DNA of 64,000 bases from Siphonodentalium dalli (GCA_032622095.1 CP136064.1:8239512-8303511), one strand, 5' to 3'; shown: positions 44,686 to 57,032, counted from the stretch's first letter. Numbers and translations are program-made. Notes: a model not told the origin generated them from the sequence alone.

Positions 44686-46211
44686 CCGCCTCTGTCGTTG
44701 GTCAGCCAGAGGCCGGTGAATCAAATGGCCAAAACTTGATTGATAGATTAGTAGGTCAATCTAATGAGACTGATGTATTCATCCAGGGAAAGAAGGTCAC
44801 TGCTCTTATTGATAGTGGATCTATGGTTACAACAGTTTCTCGTAGTTGCTATGAGTCACTGCCAAATAAACCTGTTATTCTGTCCATTAACAAACTTGGT
44901 CTTAGAGTTTCCATTGCTGGTGGATCTACTCTTCCATATAATGGATTCATTGAATGTGTGATACACATTCCATTTTTGTGTGAATGTCCTCTTTCTATTC
45001 CAGCTCTAATTGTTTCAGATACAGAGTACAACACAAGATGTCCTATCATTATCGGCACAAATATAATTCGTATGTGCAAGGACTTGGCTGAAATTCCTTC
45101 TTCTGATATTCCAAAAGAATGGAAGATAGCTATTGACAGCCTCACATGTGCAGCCATTCCAGTCAAGTCCACCAACAAGATTGCCTTGGAGATTGAGCCA
45201 TACCAGACAGTGATAGTGCAAGGCGTTGCCAGACATGATAGTGGTCTTGACTCAGCTTTTGTGACAGAAAGTTTCAGTGATGATGACAAGTTCACTGTTT
45301 GTCCACGAGTGATGAAATCAAATTCCAAGGCAAACAGTACTCGTATTCCTGTTCAACTTTGCAATATATCTGCGAAGACACTTGTGATATCTCCACATTC
45401 AACTATTGCCCAAATACAAGAAGTAAAGGTGGTTGATTCTTTGGGCTCACCAACTCTTGCTGCTGATGTTCGACCTTCTCCGAGGGACCTTGGTGTTAAC
45501 GTCGATGACAATTTATCAGCAGAAGAGAAAGATGAAGTTGATGCTCTGCTATACAAATGGAGCCATGTATTTTCTACTGGTCCTCTGGATTTAGGTGTTA
45601 CTGACCTAGTGACGCATCAAATCAAACTCACCGATGATGTTCCATTTAAACAGCCATATCGGAAGATACCTCCTGCTCTTTATGAAGAAGTCAGACAGCA
45701 TATTAAGGAGATGTTAGAAGCTGGAGTGATTAAAGAATCTGACAGTCCTTATGCATCCAACGTTGTGCTCGTTCGGAAAAAGGCCGACAACTCTTTGCGG
45801 TTCTGTATAGACTTTAGACAGTTAAATTCAAAGACCGTCAAAGATGCCTACATGCTGCCAAGGTTTGACGACATCATAGAATCGCTCCATGGCTCCAGAT
45901 ATTACAGTAAACTTGATTTACGCAATGGTTTTTGGCAGTGTCCCATTAGAGAAGAAGACAAATACAAGACCGCATTTTCTGTTGGCAAACTTGGATTTTA
46001 CCAATGTGAGCGACTTGGTCAGGGAATGGTAAATGGGCCAGCAACTTTTCAACGCCTGATGGAGACATGCATGGGCGATATGCATTTAGAAGAGTGTCTT
46101 ATCTTGGTTTTTGGCAGTGTCCCATTAGAGAAGAAGACAAATACAAGACCGCATTTTCTGTTGGCAAACTTGGATTTTACCAATGTGAGCGACTTGGTCA
46201 GGGAATGGTAA
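44667..46211 (+). pseudogene. pol: Gypsy pol, protease and N-terminal RT part
   Basis: The retropepsin has ALIDSGSMVTTVS (catalytic DSG) at about 44793, with a later IIIGTNIIRM flap/end region. After a linker the RT begins near 45600. It has FCIDFRQLNSKTV, YYSKLDLRNGFWQ (first catalytic Asp) and KTAFSVGKLGFYQCERLGQG. At 46105 the reading frame runs into the second copy of a 179-bp duplication (45927-46105 repeated at 46106-46284). Since 179 is not a multiple of three, the frame shifts and stops at 46211, before the catalytic FLDD box. Upstream sequence is otherwise undamaged. Confidence 0.8.
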
Positions 46212-46284
46212 ATGGGCCAGCAACTTTTCAACGCCTGATGGAGACATGCATGGGCGATATGCATTTAGAAGAGTGTCTTATCTT
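45927..46284 (+). repeat. Perfect 179-bp tandem duplication inside RT
   Basis: TGGTTTTTGGCAGTGTCCCA...GTGTCTTATCTT appears twice, head to tail, with no difference that I can see. It breaks the RT frame and is either very young or an assembly artefact. Confidence 0.9.
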
Positions 46285-47428
46285 CTTGGACGACGTTTTG
46301 GTATTCAGCCAGGAATTTTCATCGCACGTAGAACGTCTGGACGCAGTATTTTCTCGTCTGTCACAGCATAATTTGAAGCTGAAGCCAAATAAGTGCGAAC
46401 TATTCCGCACATCAGTGACATATCTTGGACACGTCATCTGTGCCAGTGGTGTAGCCACGGACCCAGATAAGACTTCTGCATTGGAGGATTGGCCAGTTCC
46501 CTGTAATGTTAAACAGATGAGACAATGGCTTGGATTTTGCGGATACTACCGTCGCTTCGTCAAGTGGTATGCCAGCATTGTACAGCCGCTAAACCAACTT
46601 TTGGAGGGACATTGCACTGAGGCCAAGATGAAGACAAAGAAAAATTCCCCGGCACCATGGGTTTGGACAGATATTCACCAGAGAGCATTTGTTGAAATCA
46701 AACAGAAATTAACCCAGCCTCCAATCCTGGCATATGCTGACTACAATTTGCCATTTATTGTTCATACATATAGCAGTGGTTATGGATTGGGATCTGTGTT
46801 ATACCAGCTACAGGATGGTGTAGAGCGTGTTATCGCATATGCAAGCCGTGGTTTAAAGCCCAGCGAGAAGAATTATCCAGCCCATAAATTGGAGTTCCTG
46901 TGTCTGAAATGGGCTGTCACAGACAAATTCCATGACTACTTGTATGGAAATACTTTCAAGGTTGTCACAGATAACAATCCTCTGACATATGTTCTAACAA
47001 CTGCCAAGTTGGATGCCACTGGTCATCGTTGGGTTGCCAATCTTGCCAATTACAATTTTCAGATTGAATATAGAGCTGGACGACTCAACGGTAATGCTGA
47101 TGGACTCTCCAGGAAGCCCATATTATATACAGATGTCATTAAAGCCGTTTGCCAGGCTGCAACTGTGAACTTCCCTTTAGCGGAAAGTGTTGCTGTTGGT
47201 CCTGCTCTTCCTTCGGCCGGGGAGGAGTTGGATCATGCGCATGATTCCGTTGACTGGGAATGTGAGCAGAACCAGGACTCTGTTATTTCCAGAGTTATTC
47301 ACTTTGTGAAACTTGGTAAACGGCCTGATGATAAACAGATGAAGAATGAATCATCACTAGTACGGACATATCTTAGAGAATGGAACAGTCTGTGTATTAA
47401 ACACAGTATTCTCTACCGAAGATCATAA
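46106..47428 (+). pseudogene. pol: Gypsy pol, C-terminal RT and RNase H part
   Basis: In the +2 frame after the duplication the RT resumes and carries the catalytic FLDD box (46283-46294), then KPNKCELFRTSVTYLGH and WLGFCGYYRRFVKWYAS. The RNase H follows: HTYSSGYGLGSVLYQ, KLEFLCLKWAV (Glu), VVTDNNPLTYVL (Asp), ANLANYNFQIEYRAG. In the first motif the catalytic Asp is replaced by Tyr (TAT, 46769-46771), where Gypsy RNase H normally has T-D-A-S. A single TAA at 47426-47428 ends the frame; the integrase continues in the same frame beyond it. Confidence 0.8.
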
Positions 47429-49030
47429 AATGATGAAGAGCCAGTTATGCAGCTCATTGTTCCTGATGGTTTTCGTGATCGAGCATTGCAAGGTGTTCAT
47501 GATGATGTTGGTCACCAGGGCAAAGATAAGACAGTGTGGCTTGCCAAGCAAAGATTCTACTGGCCAGGTATGTTTCGTGATGCTGAAGCGAGAGTAGAGA
47601 ACTGTGGCAGATGTATTCGCCGGAAGAAGCCAGTGAAAGCAGCTGGAAAATTAGTCCCAATACAGACTTCAAGACCCATGGAATTAGTCTGTATTGATTT
47701 TCTCAGTCTTGAGATGTCAAAAGGTGGGATTGAAAATGTGTTGGTTATTACTGACCATTTTACCCGCTATGCGCAGGCTATTCCATGTAAAAACCAGACA
47801 GCGCCCACCACTGCAAAGGCCCTATATGAGACGTTTGTGTGCTTCTACAGTTTCCCAGAACGTCTACACAGTGACCAAGGAAGAAACTTTGAGAGCAAAG
47901 TTACCAAGGAGTTATGCAAACTTGCGGGAATGAAAAAGAGTAGAACCACCCCTTATCATCCAATGGGAAATGGATCAGCAGAGCGTTTTAACCAGACCCT
48001 CATCAAGATGCTTGGTACAATGGAGGAAGAAAAAAAAGCTGATTGGAAGAGCTATGTTGGACCTCTTGTACAGGCTTATAATGCTACAAAAAGTGAAGCA
48101 ACAGGATATTCACCTCATTTTCTCATGTTCGGATGGCATCCAAGATTATCCATTGATGCTGTTTTTGGCTTGGATAAAGAAGAAGTTACTGGAAATCATG
48201 ATAGTTATGTCAAGAAATTAAAGAAGAGAATGGAATTTGCTTATAATGTAGCCTTTGACAGAGTGGAAAAGTGGAATGAGAATGTGAAGGAGAAGTATGA
48301 TGGAAGGATTCGTTCCAAAGATGCAAAGCTTGAAGTTGGAGACAGGGTGTTGGTAAGAAAAGTTGGTATCAAAGGAAAACACAAGTTAGCAGATAGATGG
48401 GAAGCAGAACCATACAAGATCATTAACATTCCGAATGAAGATGTTCCTGTGTATAAGGTTTTACAAGAATATGGAAGGGGTGTGTCCCGAATGCTGCACA
48501 GAAATATGCTGTTGCCATTTAATTATATTTCTTCCAATGTGGTTGAAGAGACTAAAGAAGCTAGACAGATGAAGAAGAAGAAAGTTCAGAAGGATGTAGA
48601 AGTAAGCTCCAGCAGTGAAGATAGTGATTCAGATAATGGTCTTATTTTAAGATCCAAATCTCATATACATAAGGATCCGCATCAATCTGTTCCTTCTGGA
48701 ATCCCTGAGATTTCTCAGAGGTCTTCTCCTATTCACTCTTCTACTTACATGTCGCCTATGGATTCTCGTTCTTACATTTCAGGTCACAGAAATAGTAATA
48801 CTTCTGAAACACACCCTTATAATGTAAGTCCTCATATTCCAGGTAACCTTGAAAGTAGTCCAGAATCTCAGTCCACACTTAACAACATTTCAGATGTAAC
48901 TTCTGCTTCAACCCCTATAAATGATCAATTTCAGTACAGACATCAAAGACCAGTTAGGCATAAGAAGGCCCCAGATCGACTTGGATCCTGGGTCTGTCCT
49001 CAAGTTGCAGATACAATTGTATTTGTCTAA
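47429..49030 (+). pseudogene. pol: Gypsy pol, integrase part
   Basis: In frame with the preceding part after one stop codon. The HHCC zinc domain is GVHDDVGHQGKD...NCGRC. The DDE core has ELVCIDFLSLE, RLHSDQGRNFES and GSAERFNQTL, so all three acids are present. After the core comes a GPY/F-like module (KLADRWEAEPYKIINI, VSRMLHRNMLLPF). The tail (from about 48600) is Ser/Thr-rich and ends RPVRHKKAPDRLGSW...VADTIVFV. Integrase inserts the cDNA; it looks undamaged, but it lacks its own start unless the ATG at 47447 is used. Confidence 0.8.
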
Positions 49031-50443
49031 CAACAACTGTGTGATCACTTGTGTGATCATTGCTGCATTGCTATTCATTTTATTAATCTATTTTGAGATT
49101 CTAAAACACATGCTTATTTGTATGAAAGAGGGCCTGGTAGGAATTTCAGCTGAAGATCCAGTAATGGTCAAAACCTACTGAGTTACCAGTTCATGAGAAA
49201 TGTCCTTTGTAAATTCCAGGTATCTCATGGGATAGTATTGTGCTGCTTTCTCATATTTTAATCTTAGTGTGTATTTATTATTATGTAATGACTTGTTATA
49301 CATACTGTCTCATTCCGGTCAAAGGCCAAGTAAGATTATTTCAGCTGAAGACCCAGTGCCGTGTAAAAACTGACTGATGTTCCAGCTATGTAAGAAATTT
49401 TCCTTTCCAGGTTCAACTTTGGAGATAGTATTGTATATACTATTCCACTATTATATAACCACATTCCTTCATTAGTATTTCATGTCAGATATTTGATTTA
49501 GTGATAAATCAATTTAATTTGAGCATATTAACTTTGCAGAGACTGAACCTATTGCAGAAATGACTTGTAGGTTTTATTTCAGCCTCTCATGTTAAATTGT
49601 AAATTGTACTACAGATTCCTCTACATGTTACCAGCTGTAATTATTAGATATTTCAGATCTGATACCCGGCATCAGTGATGTGTTTTTCATTGGATATCAG
49701 GTTGTACAGTTTCAGCCATAACCTGTACTAGTATACATGCTGCCACTTTTGCAGCTACCTGTTGCAGATTTTGACTTGCAGTTTATTTCAGCATTTACTA
49801 TTGTAAGATGGTGATATTCTAAATGGAAATGCCTACCTAAATCGTTCATTTATTTCAGTGAATGTCAGGAGCCATTCTTCACCTGGAGGGGGTGAATGTT
49901 ATAGGTGCCGTTTTTATCTGTTTTAGTACACTGCGGTTGTATATAATCTTCTATATATCATGATACTTGCACGCATCCTGCTTTGTTATTTCAGCCTTTT
50001 GTGGGTTAACTGAAATGTGTGTCAGTGTGTGTGCGCGTGAGAGCGAGCATGAATGATTGTGTCACCTGCACACTGATTAGCACTCACCTGTGACTGGCGG
50101 GAAAATTAGCGTGGTCTGGGGGGGCACTCAGTAATTAATATTTGAAATGGTCGGACGTATTATTTTGGATTACCAATTCTAGATATATTTTATGAAATGC
50201 AGATTTCATTTTATGGAGTATCTTTAATGGTTTTTTTAATACTGACTGCTGTGATATGATTATGTTGATGCCTTTATTTTAAATACACTTTATTAACCCT
50301 TTAATTTGTTGTTGGAGTTACTATATCTACGTTAAATCCAGCCGTACAACATTAGTATGTTGTTATATTGTGAATTGAGGTGAATATTACACTTTAGGGA
50401 GAATTGGAAGGCTTACCAGCTCCATGGCTAGTATATTGAAATT
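49031..50443 (+). other. 3' region of Gypsy element, LTR not proven
   Basis: A purine run GGAGGGGG at about 49886 followed by TGAATGTTATAGGTGCC looks like a polypurine tract and LTR start. GCTGAAGA-CCAGT blocks at 49150 and 49350 form a diverged repeat of about 200 bp, and several TTTCAGC motifs recur. No matching 5' LTR was found upstream of gag. Confidence 0.4.
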
Positions 50444-51699
50444 ATGTCAGACATGAGTACAACAGATCAAAGTAATACAATACGATATACAAGCTGGAAT
50501 GTGCAAGGGATCCGTAAAAAAAATAGAGATCCAGAATTTAGACACCAAATAGAGAGATATGAGTTTATTACTCTGATAGAAACGTGGCATCAAGATTCAT
50601 CAGAAATTGATTTAGAAGGCTACGAAAATCTAAATTTAAGTCGTGGCAAGCAGTGTTCGCGCTGTCGGTAGCCAAATTAGCCAATGGCTAATATTTTTTG
50701 AATTTGGCTAATAAAAAATTCATTTGGCTAAACTTTTGGCTAAACTTTTTTTTTCCCCAAATAGAGACGGAAAGCATAGAGTCATAAAGCAAATTAATAA
50801 AAGTGCTGAATAGATCGAAGTTAGGTTTATACGCCATCGATGAAACCGGCTATGTAAACAATACTAAACATGTATGCTTTGCAGCGAGTTGTTATCAGTG
50901 AGCACAATCGATAGGTGATACTTAATCAATGGTTGCGTAATTTTGCATCCCGTTTTAATAATAAACTGGCTTCTCATCATAAAAGTGTCAACGACATAGA
51001 GTTATTACAATTAGCTTAGCGGATTAATTCAGGCTTTTTTTGCGTATGGTCCGATGTGAAATCCGGCCATATTCTATATTAATGTTTTATGAATTGATCT
51101 GACTGTGTGATATAATGCATACATATGTTCGTATATTATTGTTTTTAAAGTTGTTTTTATTATGTTTTTATACTGAGTAACAAATCAAGTTTAAAGCAAA
51201 TACTTTAGTCATTAATTGTGAACCGCCCAGAAAATGAGGATTTAATTTGGCTAAAGTTTTTTTTATTTGGCTAATAAAATTTTAATTTGGCTAAACTTTT
51301 GGCTAAATCATTTTTTGGTCGAGCGCGAACACTGGTGGCAAGGGCAAGAAAAAAGGTGGTATCGCCTTTTATTTCCTCTCAAAATTCAAAAAGTACATGC
51401 GAAAAGTCTACACTGTAAACGAAGTAGCACTAATTGTTGAGTTCGATGGTAAATTACTTAACCAATCCACAAAAGTAATATTTGTATCATTGTACATTCC
51501 TCCCAGCAATTCTAGCTTTTGGAAGACGAAAGATAAATATGATGATATTTTTGAGTGTGTCGAGAAGGCATTAGCTCGGTACAAGAACAATGAACTTTTA
51601 ATTATCGGCGGGGATTTTAATGCACGCACAGGTGAATTGCCAGACCACGTGGTATCTGACAGTGATCAGCACACGCCGCTCCCAGCTGATTATATATAA
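50444..51699 (+). pseudogene. LINE endonuclease, N-terminal part, interrupted
   Basis: The first motif TSWNVQGIRKK (N and Q of the AP-endonuclease fold) is at about 50477, and FITLIETW (catalytic Glu) at about 50563. The frame then enters the hAT insert. After it the frame resumes: GGIAFYFLSKFKK, VIFVSLYIPPSN and LLIIGGDFNARTG (Asp/Asn pair). It ends at a TAA at 51697 because of a one-base indel. The host DNA on both sides of the insert is in register once element and duplication are discounted. Confidence 0.75.
50651..51334. mobile_element. hAT-type non-autonomous element
   Basis: Termini CAGTGTTCGCGCT and AGCGCGAACACTG are perfect inverted repeats. The 8-bp target duplication GTGGCAAG is exact (50643-50650 and 51335-51342). 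Both ends carry subterminal arrays of TTTGGCTAA in the same orientation (for example ATTTGGCTAAACTTTTGGCT), possible transposase-binding repeats. 684 bp, no transposase ORF. Younger than the LINE it sits in. Confidence 0.95.
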
Positions 51700-53429
51700 T
51701 AGACACGTGCCCTAATAGAGTCAGTATGGATAGTCGTGTAAACTCTTTTGGACGTCAGCTCATTACTCTTTGCCAAAGTAGTGGTATTCGTATAATTAAT
51801 GGACGATCTACAGGCGATCGACTTGGTCTTCTCACAAGCTATCAATATAATGGGGCGAGCGTCGTTGATTATATCCTTATAACAGAGAGTTTTCTTTGTG
51901 CCGTTGATTACTTTTGCGTTAAACTTCCAACGGAATTCTCTGACCATTGTCAATTAGTTCTTCACTTAAAATATGATAATGAACGATGCCAATCATCAAA
52001 CAAATACACATATACCCGAATAAGAACACATCTTAAATGGGCAGATCATAGTGATGAGAAATTGCGTGACGTCATGCATAATACGTCCATGCGAGGACGC
52101 TTATCTAACTATAAAACGTATCCATATCAGCACGATGTTTGCGGTGCCACAAATGCGACCAAAGACATTATGCAAATAATAAAAGACGTTAACATGTACG
52201 CATGTTCACGTCGGGTAGTCAAGAGGAAGAGAACACCGCGTAAAAGAAAGTGGTTCGATGGGCATTGTAGGAAACTTAAGCGTGATCCCGTGAAAATCAT
52301 TATCGATATGAGGAAGAACCCACTTGAAACAAACCTAAGAACACGATATCATGTGAAACTGAAAGCATACAAAAAGTCGCTTAAGACTAAACGACGGGCA
52401 TTTTACGCAGATATATATTGTAAACTAGATACGTTAGAGACAACCAACCCAAAACAATATTGGGAAATCATAACAAAAATGCGACAGAAACAGGTTTCCC
52501 AAAATGAACTTGATGCTGATAGATCAGTTGATTTCTTCACTAAGCTTTATTGTCCGGAACCTGATAACCCAGATTGTGGATTACCTTCGGTCATATATAA
52601 ATCACCCAATCAATCTATTAATAATGATGTCATCACGACAGAGGAAGTACTTGTTGCTACACGAGAATTAAAAAACGGAAAGGCAATTGGACCCGACCAA
52701 GTTTCTAACGAATTGCTTAAGTCGCTCGTTCCTTTGATGATTGATGAAATTGTAAAATTGTTTAACTTAATTCTAGAGACAGGACAGTATCCGAGTGAGT
52801 GGAGTGAATCTACCCTCACTTTAATTCATAAAAAAGGAGACAAAGGTGATCTCAATAACTACCGGGCAATAGCAGTATCATCGTCGGTCGGTAAATTGTT
52901 TAATAAAATAATTAATCGTCGATTAATCGCGTTCTTGGATGTAAACAATATTATTAGCGAAAACCAATTTGGTTTTTCGAAAGGGAAGAGCACCATTGAT
53001 GGAGCGTTTGTTCTACACGCGGCCATACACAAATACAAAGGATTGGGCAAGCCGCTATATGCTGCGTTCATAGATTTCATAAAGGCGTTCGACACAGTTA
53101 ACAGGCAAATACTTTTTAAAAAATTGAAATGCGTGGGGATTAAGGGACACATAATGCGGGTAATTCAGTCACTATATGACAATAGCTATTATATCACCAA
53201 AACAAACAAAGGGTTGGGGCCTTCGTGCTTGTACACGATAGGTGTCAAACAAGGGTACATATTGTCACCAAATTTGTTCAAAATCTTTATTGATGACATT
53301 AAAAATGTGTTTGACAGTCCTTGCGATGCTGTCCGTATAGGCAATGATTCACTTAATCACATTTTATTCGCTGACGACCTAGTTTTACTTTCGGATACTC
53401 CAAATGGGCTTCAGCGGTGTCCAGACTAA
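51700..53429 (+). pseudogene. LINE endonuclease C-terminus and reverse transcriptase
   Basis: The frame is open from just after 51690. The end of the endonuclease is VVDYILI and FSDHCQLVLH (SDH box). The RT follows: GKAIGPDQVSNELLK, LTLIHKKGDKGDLNNYRAIA, ENQFGFSKGKSTIDGAFVLH, AAFIDFIKAFDTVN (catalytic Asp), VKQGYILSPNLFKIFIDD and HILFADDLVLLSD (FADD box). All catalytic residues are present. The frame ends at a TAA (53427) caused by a one-base deletion; the next ORF carries on in register. Confidence 0.85.
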
Positions 53430-54592
53430 ATAGATACACGGAGACCAACAAACTCGCTGTGAACACTGATAAAACTAAATGTATGGTGTTTAGATCTAGG
53501 AAAGCTAAAACTTCACCCGACTTTCACATTGGAAATCAAAAGTTGGAAAATGTCACTGAATACAACTATCTTGGAATTAAATTTAGTAATACTGGTAGAT
53601 TCATACATGCAATGGAAGAGTTAAGTGCTAAAGGTCTCAAAGCAATGCATTCACTAATTAATGCATGTGCAAAAGACGCACCGATTCCAATATCGACGTC
53701 TTTAAAACTCTTCGATAGATTAATTAAGCCGATACTATTATATGGAAGCGAATTATGGGGCGTTGAAATAACCACTAAAAATCACGAACGCCTGCCATGT
53801 GAAAAGGTACATTTAAAATACTGTAAAAGGTTACTCGGAGTCGGTAAATTTTCTTCAAACAACGCTGTCCGCGCCGAGTTAGGGAGCCACCCACTATTCA
53901 TTGATGTGGCATGCAGACTTTCATCATATGTAATTAAGTTAATGTCATGGTCGGACTGTAATCTTCTCCGCAGTGCTGCGTTGGAACAACAGATGGCATC
54001 GGTTAAGAAATCAATCTTTAAAACGGCAGAATCACTGGGGTGGAATATTGCAGACCTCCAAAACGCTGGTCCCGTACTGTGTCAATTCAAAAGAAATCTT
54101 ATTGAAGATTATTATATATATTTTAGACACAGTCTCACTGACGAATGTTCAAAAAAGGGAAGTAATAAGTTACGAACATACCGACTTTTCAAACTTAAGT
54201 ACGAAATAGAACCTTATCTTCTTCACACAACATCAATAGAAAATAGAATCGTTTTCACTAGACTGCGAATAAGTAATCATAAATTGGCTATTGAAAAGGG
54301 ACGCCACACACAACCGCCGACGGCAGTAGAACAAAGGTTTTGTATATTTTGTTCCGATAATGCTATTGAAGACGAAAAACATTTTCTTTTAGAGTGCAGC
54401 GCTTACCGCACACAACGTCTCGAGCTCACAAACCTTATGAAGACACAGTTCTCAGACTTTGAAAGCATGACCCAAACTGAACAGCTTGTCAAAATCTTAT
54501 CCAACAATGTGTCAAATACATGCACTTCAATTTGTCATATGATCCGAAGATTATTCTCCGCACGTGATGAGCATCGTATCATAAATCAATGA
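53417..54592 (+). pseudogene. LINE RT thumb and C-terminal zinc motif
   Basis: It continues the RT: LAVNTDKTKCMVFRSR, YNYLGIKFSNTGRF and LIKPILLYGSELWG. Near the C-terminus a C-x2-C-x10-H-x4-C motif (FCIFCSDNAIEDEKHFLLEC) matches the zinc-knuckle-like tail of many LINEs. It ends at TGA (54590). Confidence 0.8.
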
Positions 54593-55301
54593 ACAAATAC
54601 AGAATAGATGATCCATTGCACATTCAGCTTGACCTTATATTAATATCATTTATTATACTGTTCAATACACAATGTACAATTATATGTTATTATGTATGCA
54701 TACTGTCCTTATAAGTATGTTTTTGCCAATTAAACTTATCTCTCTATCTCTCTCTATCGTTGTATACAGTTCTACACGCATACTAGTGAAAACGGGTTGA
54801 TATAGAAGTGCACACAGAAAGAAAACGGTATTCGTTCGTGTGAGCACAAATCGTGTCCGTTATATGTCACGGTCAACACCGAGCCATTGCGACAGGCAAA
54901 TCTGATTTCATTAATTGTTACTCGGGCTGCCTAACAGCCTATCAGTCAGCACATATATATGGAATACAACGAGCATTGAGACATTTGTATGAAAATCGGG
55001 TGCGCTCTCTTTCTGCGGAAGTAGCCCACTGCCGGGCCCACCATCTCCTAGTTCCCTTAGACTCGACTGAGTCTATCAGCAACGATGCTAACGCGGCACA
55101 GATAAAATCGCTTCGGTCTGCTGATAGTTGATAATTTGTTTTTGTCTGGCCTAATCTGACACAACTCATAATGAATTATCTATAATACCAGAGTACTGAT
55201 GAGCGCGCGTTCACTATCAGTAATCATGTTGTGGTCACAGTAATCCGCGACACGTGACTCTACACAGATATGTATATAGATCTACACCAATGTAAACACA
55301 C
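54593..55301. other. LINE 3' UTR and spacer
   Basis: 54593-54760 is the probable LINE 3' UTR with a CTCTCTATCTCTC tail. The rest is spacer with no supported feature. Confidence 0.45.
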
Positions 55302-55904
55302 CCTTAATGGGATAGCGACCGTAGCTTGCTCTCACCCCGATAAATTTAATAGAAATTCCGACTCATTTCCGATTTGATCATAAATAGTAGACACTTTTTG
55401 TCGTTAGGTAGTTCGTTTAAAACATAATTATCAGTCATAGATGGCGGATAATGCCTGTATCAATAGATAAATATATGTTTAATTTACCATAAAATTTTCT
55501 AGCCTGCAGAGCGGTTCGCAAAAATACTGTCTGCGTCCAAGTGTGGGTACCCACCATAATTTCGGGTATCAAAGCCGTAGATCGATCCTGCGATTAGATG
55601 TCGGCAAACCAGAGCTGGGATGTCAAAGATGCGAATGATATGCTTCACATTGTGATTGGTTCTGCTTGAAAATATCCCAATTATCATTCGGACAGGCCGG
55701 TACATGGATCATCTGTAGGGTGGGGTGCATGTGCAAGGGTGAAAAAGTTTATGTTTGTTTGTGTTTTATGTTCTAATATATTAATAGTATAGGCTATTCT
55801 GTATTATTCGACATCATAGGCGCGGAACTGTACAACGAATGGAAACATTAAATCAGTGTAAATCATGAGGTGAGAGCAAGCTACGGTAGCTATCCCATTG
55901 AGGG
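55302..55904. mobile_element. TIR element of about 0.6 kb
   Basis: CCCTTAATGGGATAGCGACC + GTAGCTTGCTCTCACC is inverted at 55868-55904 with two mismatches. No ORF and no clear target duplication. Confidence 0.7.
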
Positions 55905-56502
55905 AACATTCCGCTTTGCGAAATTATGTTTTGAATAGTAGATATCACAGTTCAGGTCAGTGATACTGATAGTAATATTTATCTACCGTTACAATCATTG
56001 ACAATCTTCGTTATTAGATTACCTGTTTACTTTCCACACAATCAGCGACATTCCGCTTTCACGCGCGTGCATCTGTTTTCATAATTCATTAGATTAGATA
56101 CAAAAAAAGTACCTGACATCTTCGTAAACCAAGATAAAACGATTAACCCATGACGGGTGAAATATTTCCCCATTTCACCGGATACATGTATATAATATGT
56201 TTATACCCTATCATAATATTAATATTATCTTTAAATAACTCTTTGTAATTCTCTATATATTCATATGAATTCGAGATTAAATCATCATCACCATTTAACT
56301 GGGAGATATATAGTTTCATCTGAGGGAAGATATGTTCATTTTATCAAAACGGCATGGTCTGATTTGGTGATACCCTCGGGTTTGGAGATAACACATACAC
56401 GGGGTGAGGATGTTGGACCAAGGCTTTTCCTCGATTCGCTCAGAATAGATAAATGTTGCGAAAATGACAACTTGTGAACAATTACGGAATTAAAGATGCA
56501 CA
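55905..56502. other. Non-coding spacer
   Basis: AT-rich; no supported feature. Confidence 0.4.
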
Positions 56503-57032
56503 AAGCACAGTCTCCTTGAAAATCCGACGAATATCCTACATCGGAATTACGTCTCTGGAACTCTCTATTAAAATTAAGTTCAGTGTTGAAGGGATTCCCT
56601 CCATTTCATTGGAGAGTGGCGCAGACTATGCGCGATTTCATTGGTTTATGGCATAGCATATCACGTCAGAGATCAGAGGTCAACAAACGTGTTGACAATT
56701 TTCCAACGCATCGTCAAACTCAACTATTGTTGGAAAACTGAATACAGGCATATATCCATAATTAATTTTACTCATCATATTCGAGGTTTTTGTGCTCAGT
56801 CAACGATATTCATGACTGATAATTCCCTCGCATCTAGTTGTATTTATAACTATTTCTAAAAACTACGATTCACACAAACATTTAATACGCAAGGAATGCA
56901 CTCCGTATTTGGAAACGGTTTATTACGTCATGTTTGGAATGACGCGTCGTCGAAGAAATTAAATATTATGGACACATTTAGAGACGTAATTCCGATATAG
57001 GATTTTGCGTCGGCTTTACAAAGAGACTGCAC
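56503..57032. mobile_element. TIR element with about 55-bp imperfect termini
   Basis: GCACAGTCTCCTTGAAAATC, continuing CGACGAATATCCTACATCGG and AATTACGTCTCT, pairs with the complement of 56976-57030. No ORF. Boundaries approximate. Confidence 0.55.

Larger units (their letters stand above)
43561..49030 (+). mobile_element. Ty3/Gypsy retrotransposon, internal region
   Basis: Gag and pol lie in the order protease, RT, RNase H, integrase, which defines Ty3/Gypsy. The pol frame opens at 44667 and overlaps the gag stop (44683-44685) in the -1 frame, so frameshifting is the likely expression mode; no classical slippery heptamer was seen. Two lesions break pol: a 179-bp tandem duplication in RT and one TAA at 47426-47428. 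No envelope-like ORF. LTRs were not recognised. Confidence 0.9.
50444..54592 (+). mobile_element. LINE (non-LTR) retrotransposon, damaged
   Basis: One ORF2-type protein with an AP-like endonuclease and an RT ending in a CCHC-like motif. It is interrupted by a hAT-type insertion (50651-51334) and by frameshifts near 51690 and 53420. No ORF1 was found, so it is 5'-truncated or a single-ORF type. The sequence after the stop (to about 54760) ends in a (TCTCTA)n tail. Clade (CR1/L2/Jockey-like) not resolved. Confidence 0.85.

Noticed and set aside
48921-49181. Envelope-like ORF with a hydrophobic stretch after integrase
   Set aside because: It is mostly an out-of-frame overlap with the integrase tail; the hydrophobic run (VIIAALLFILLIYF) is short and has no partner features.
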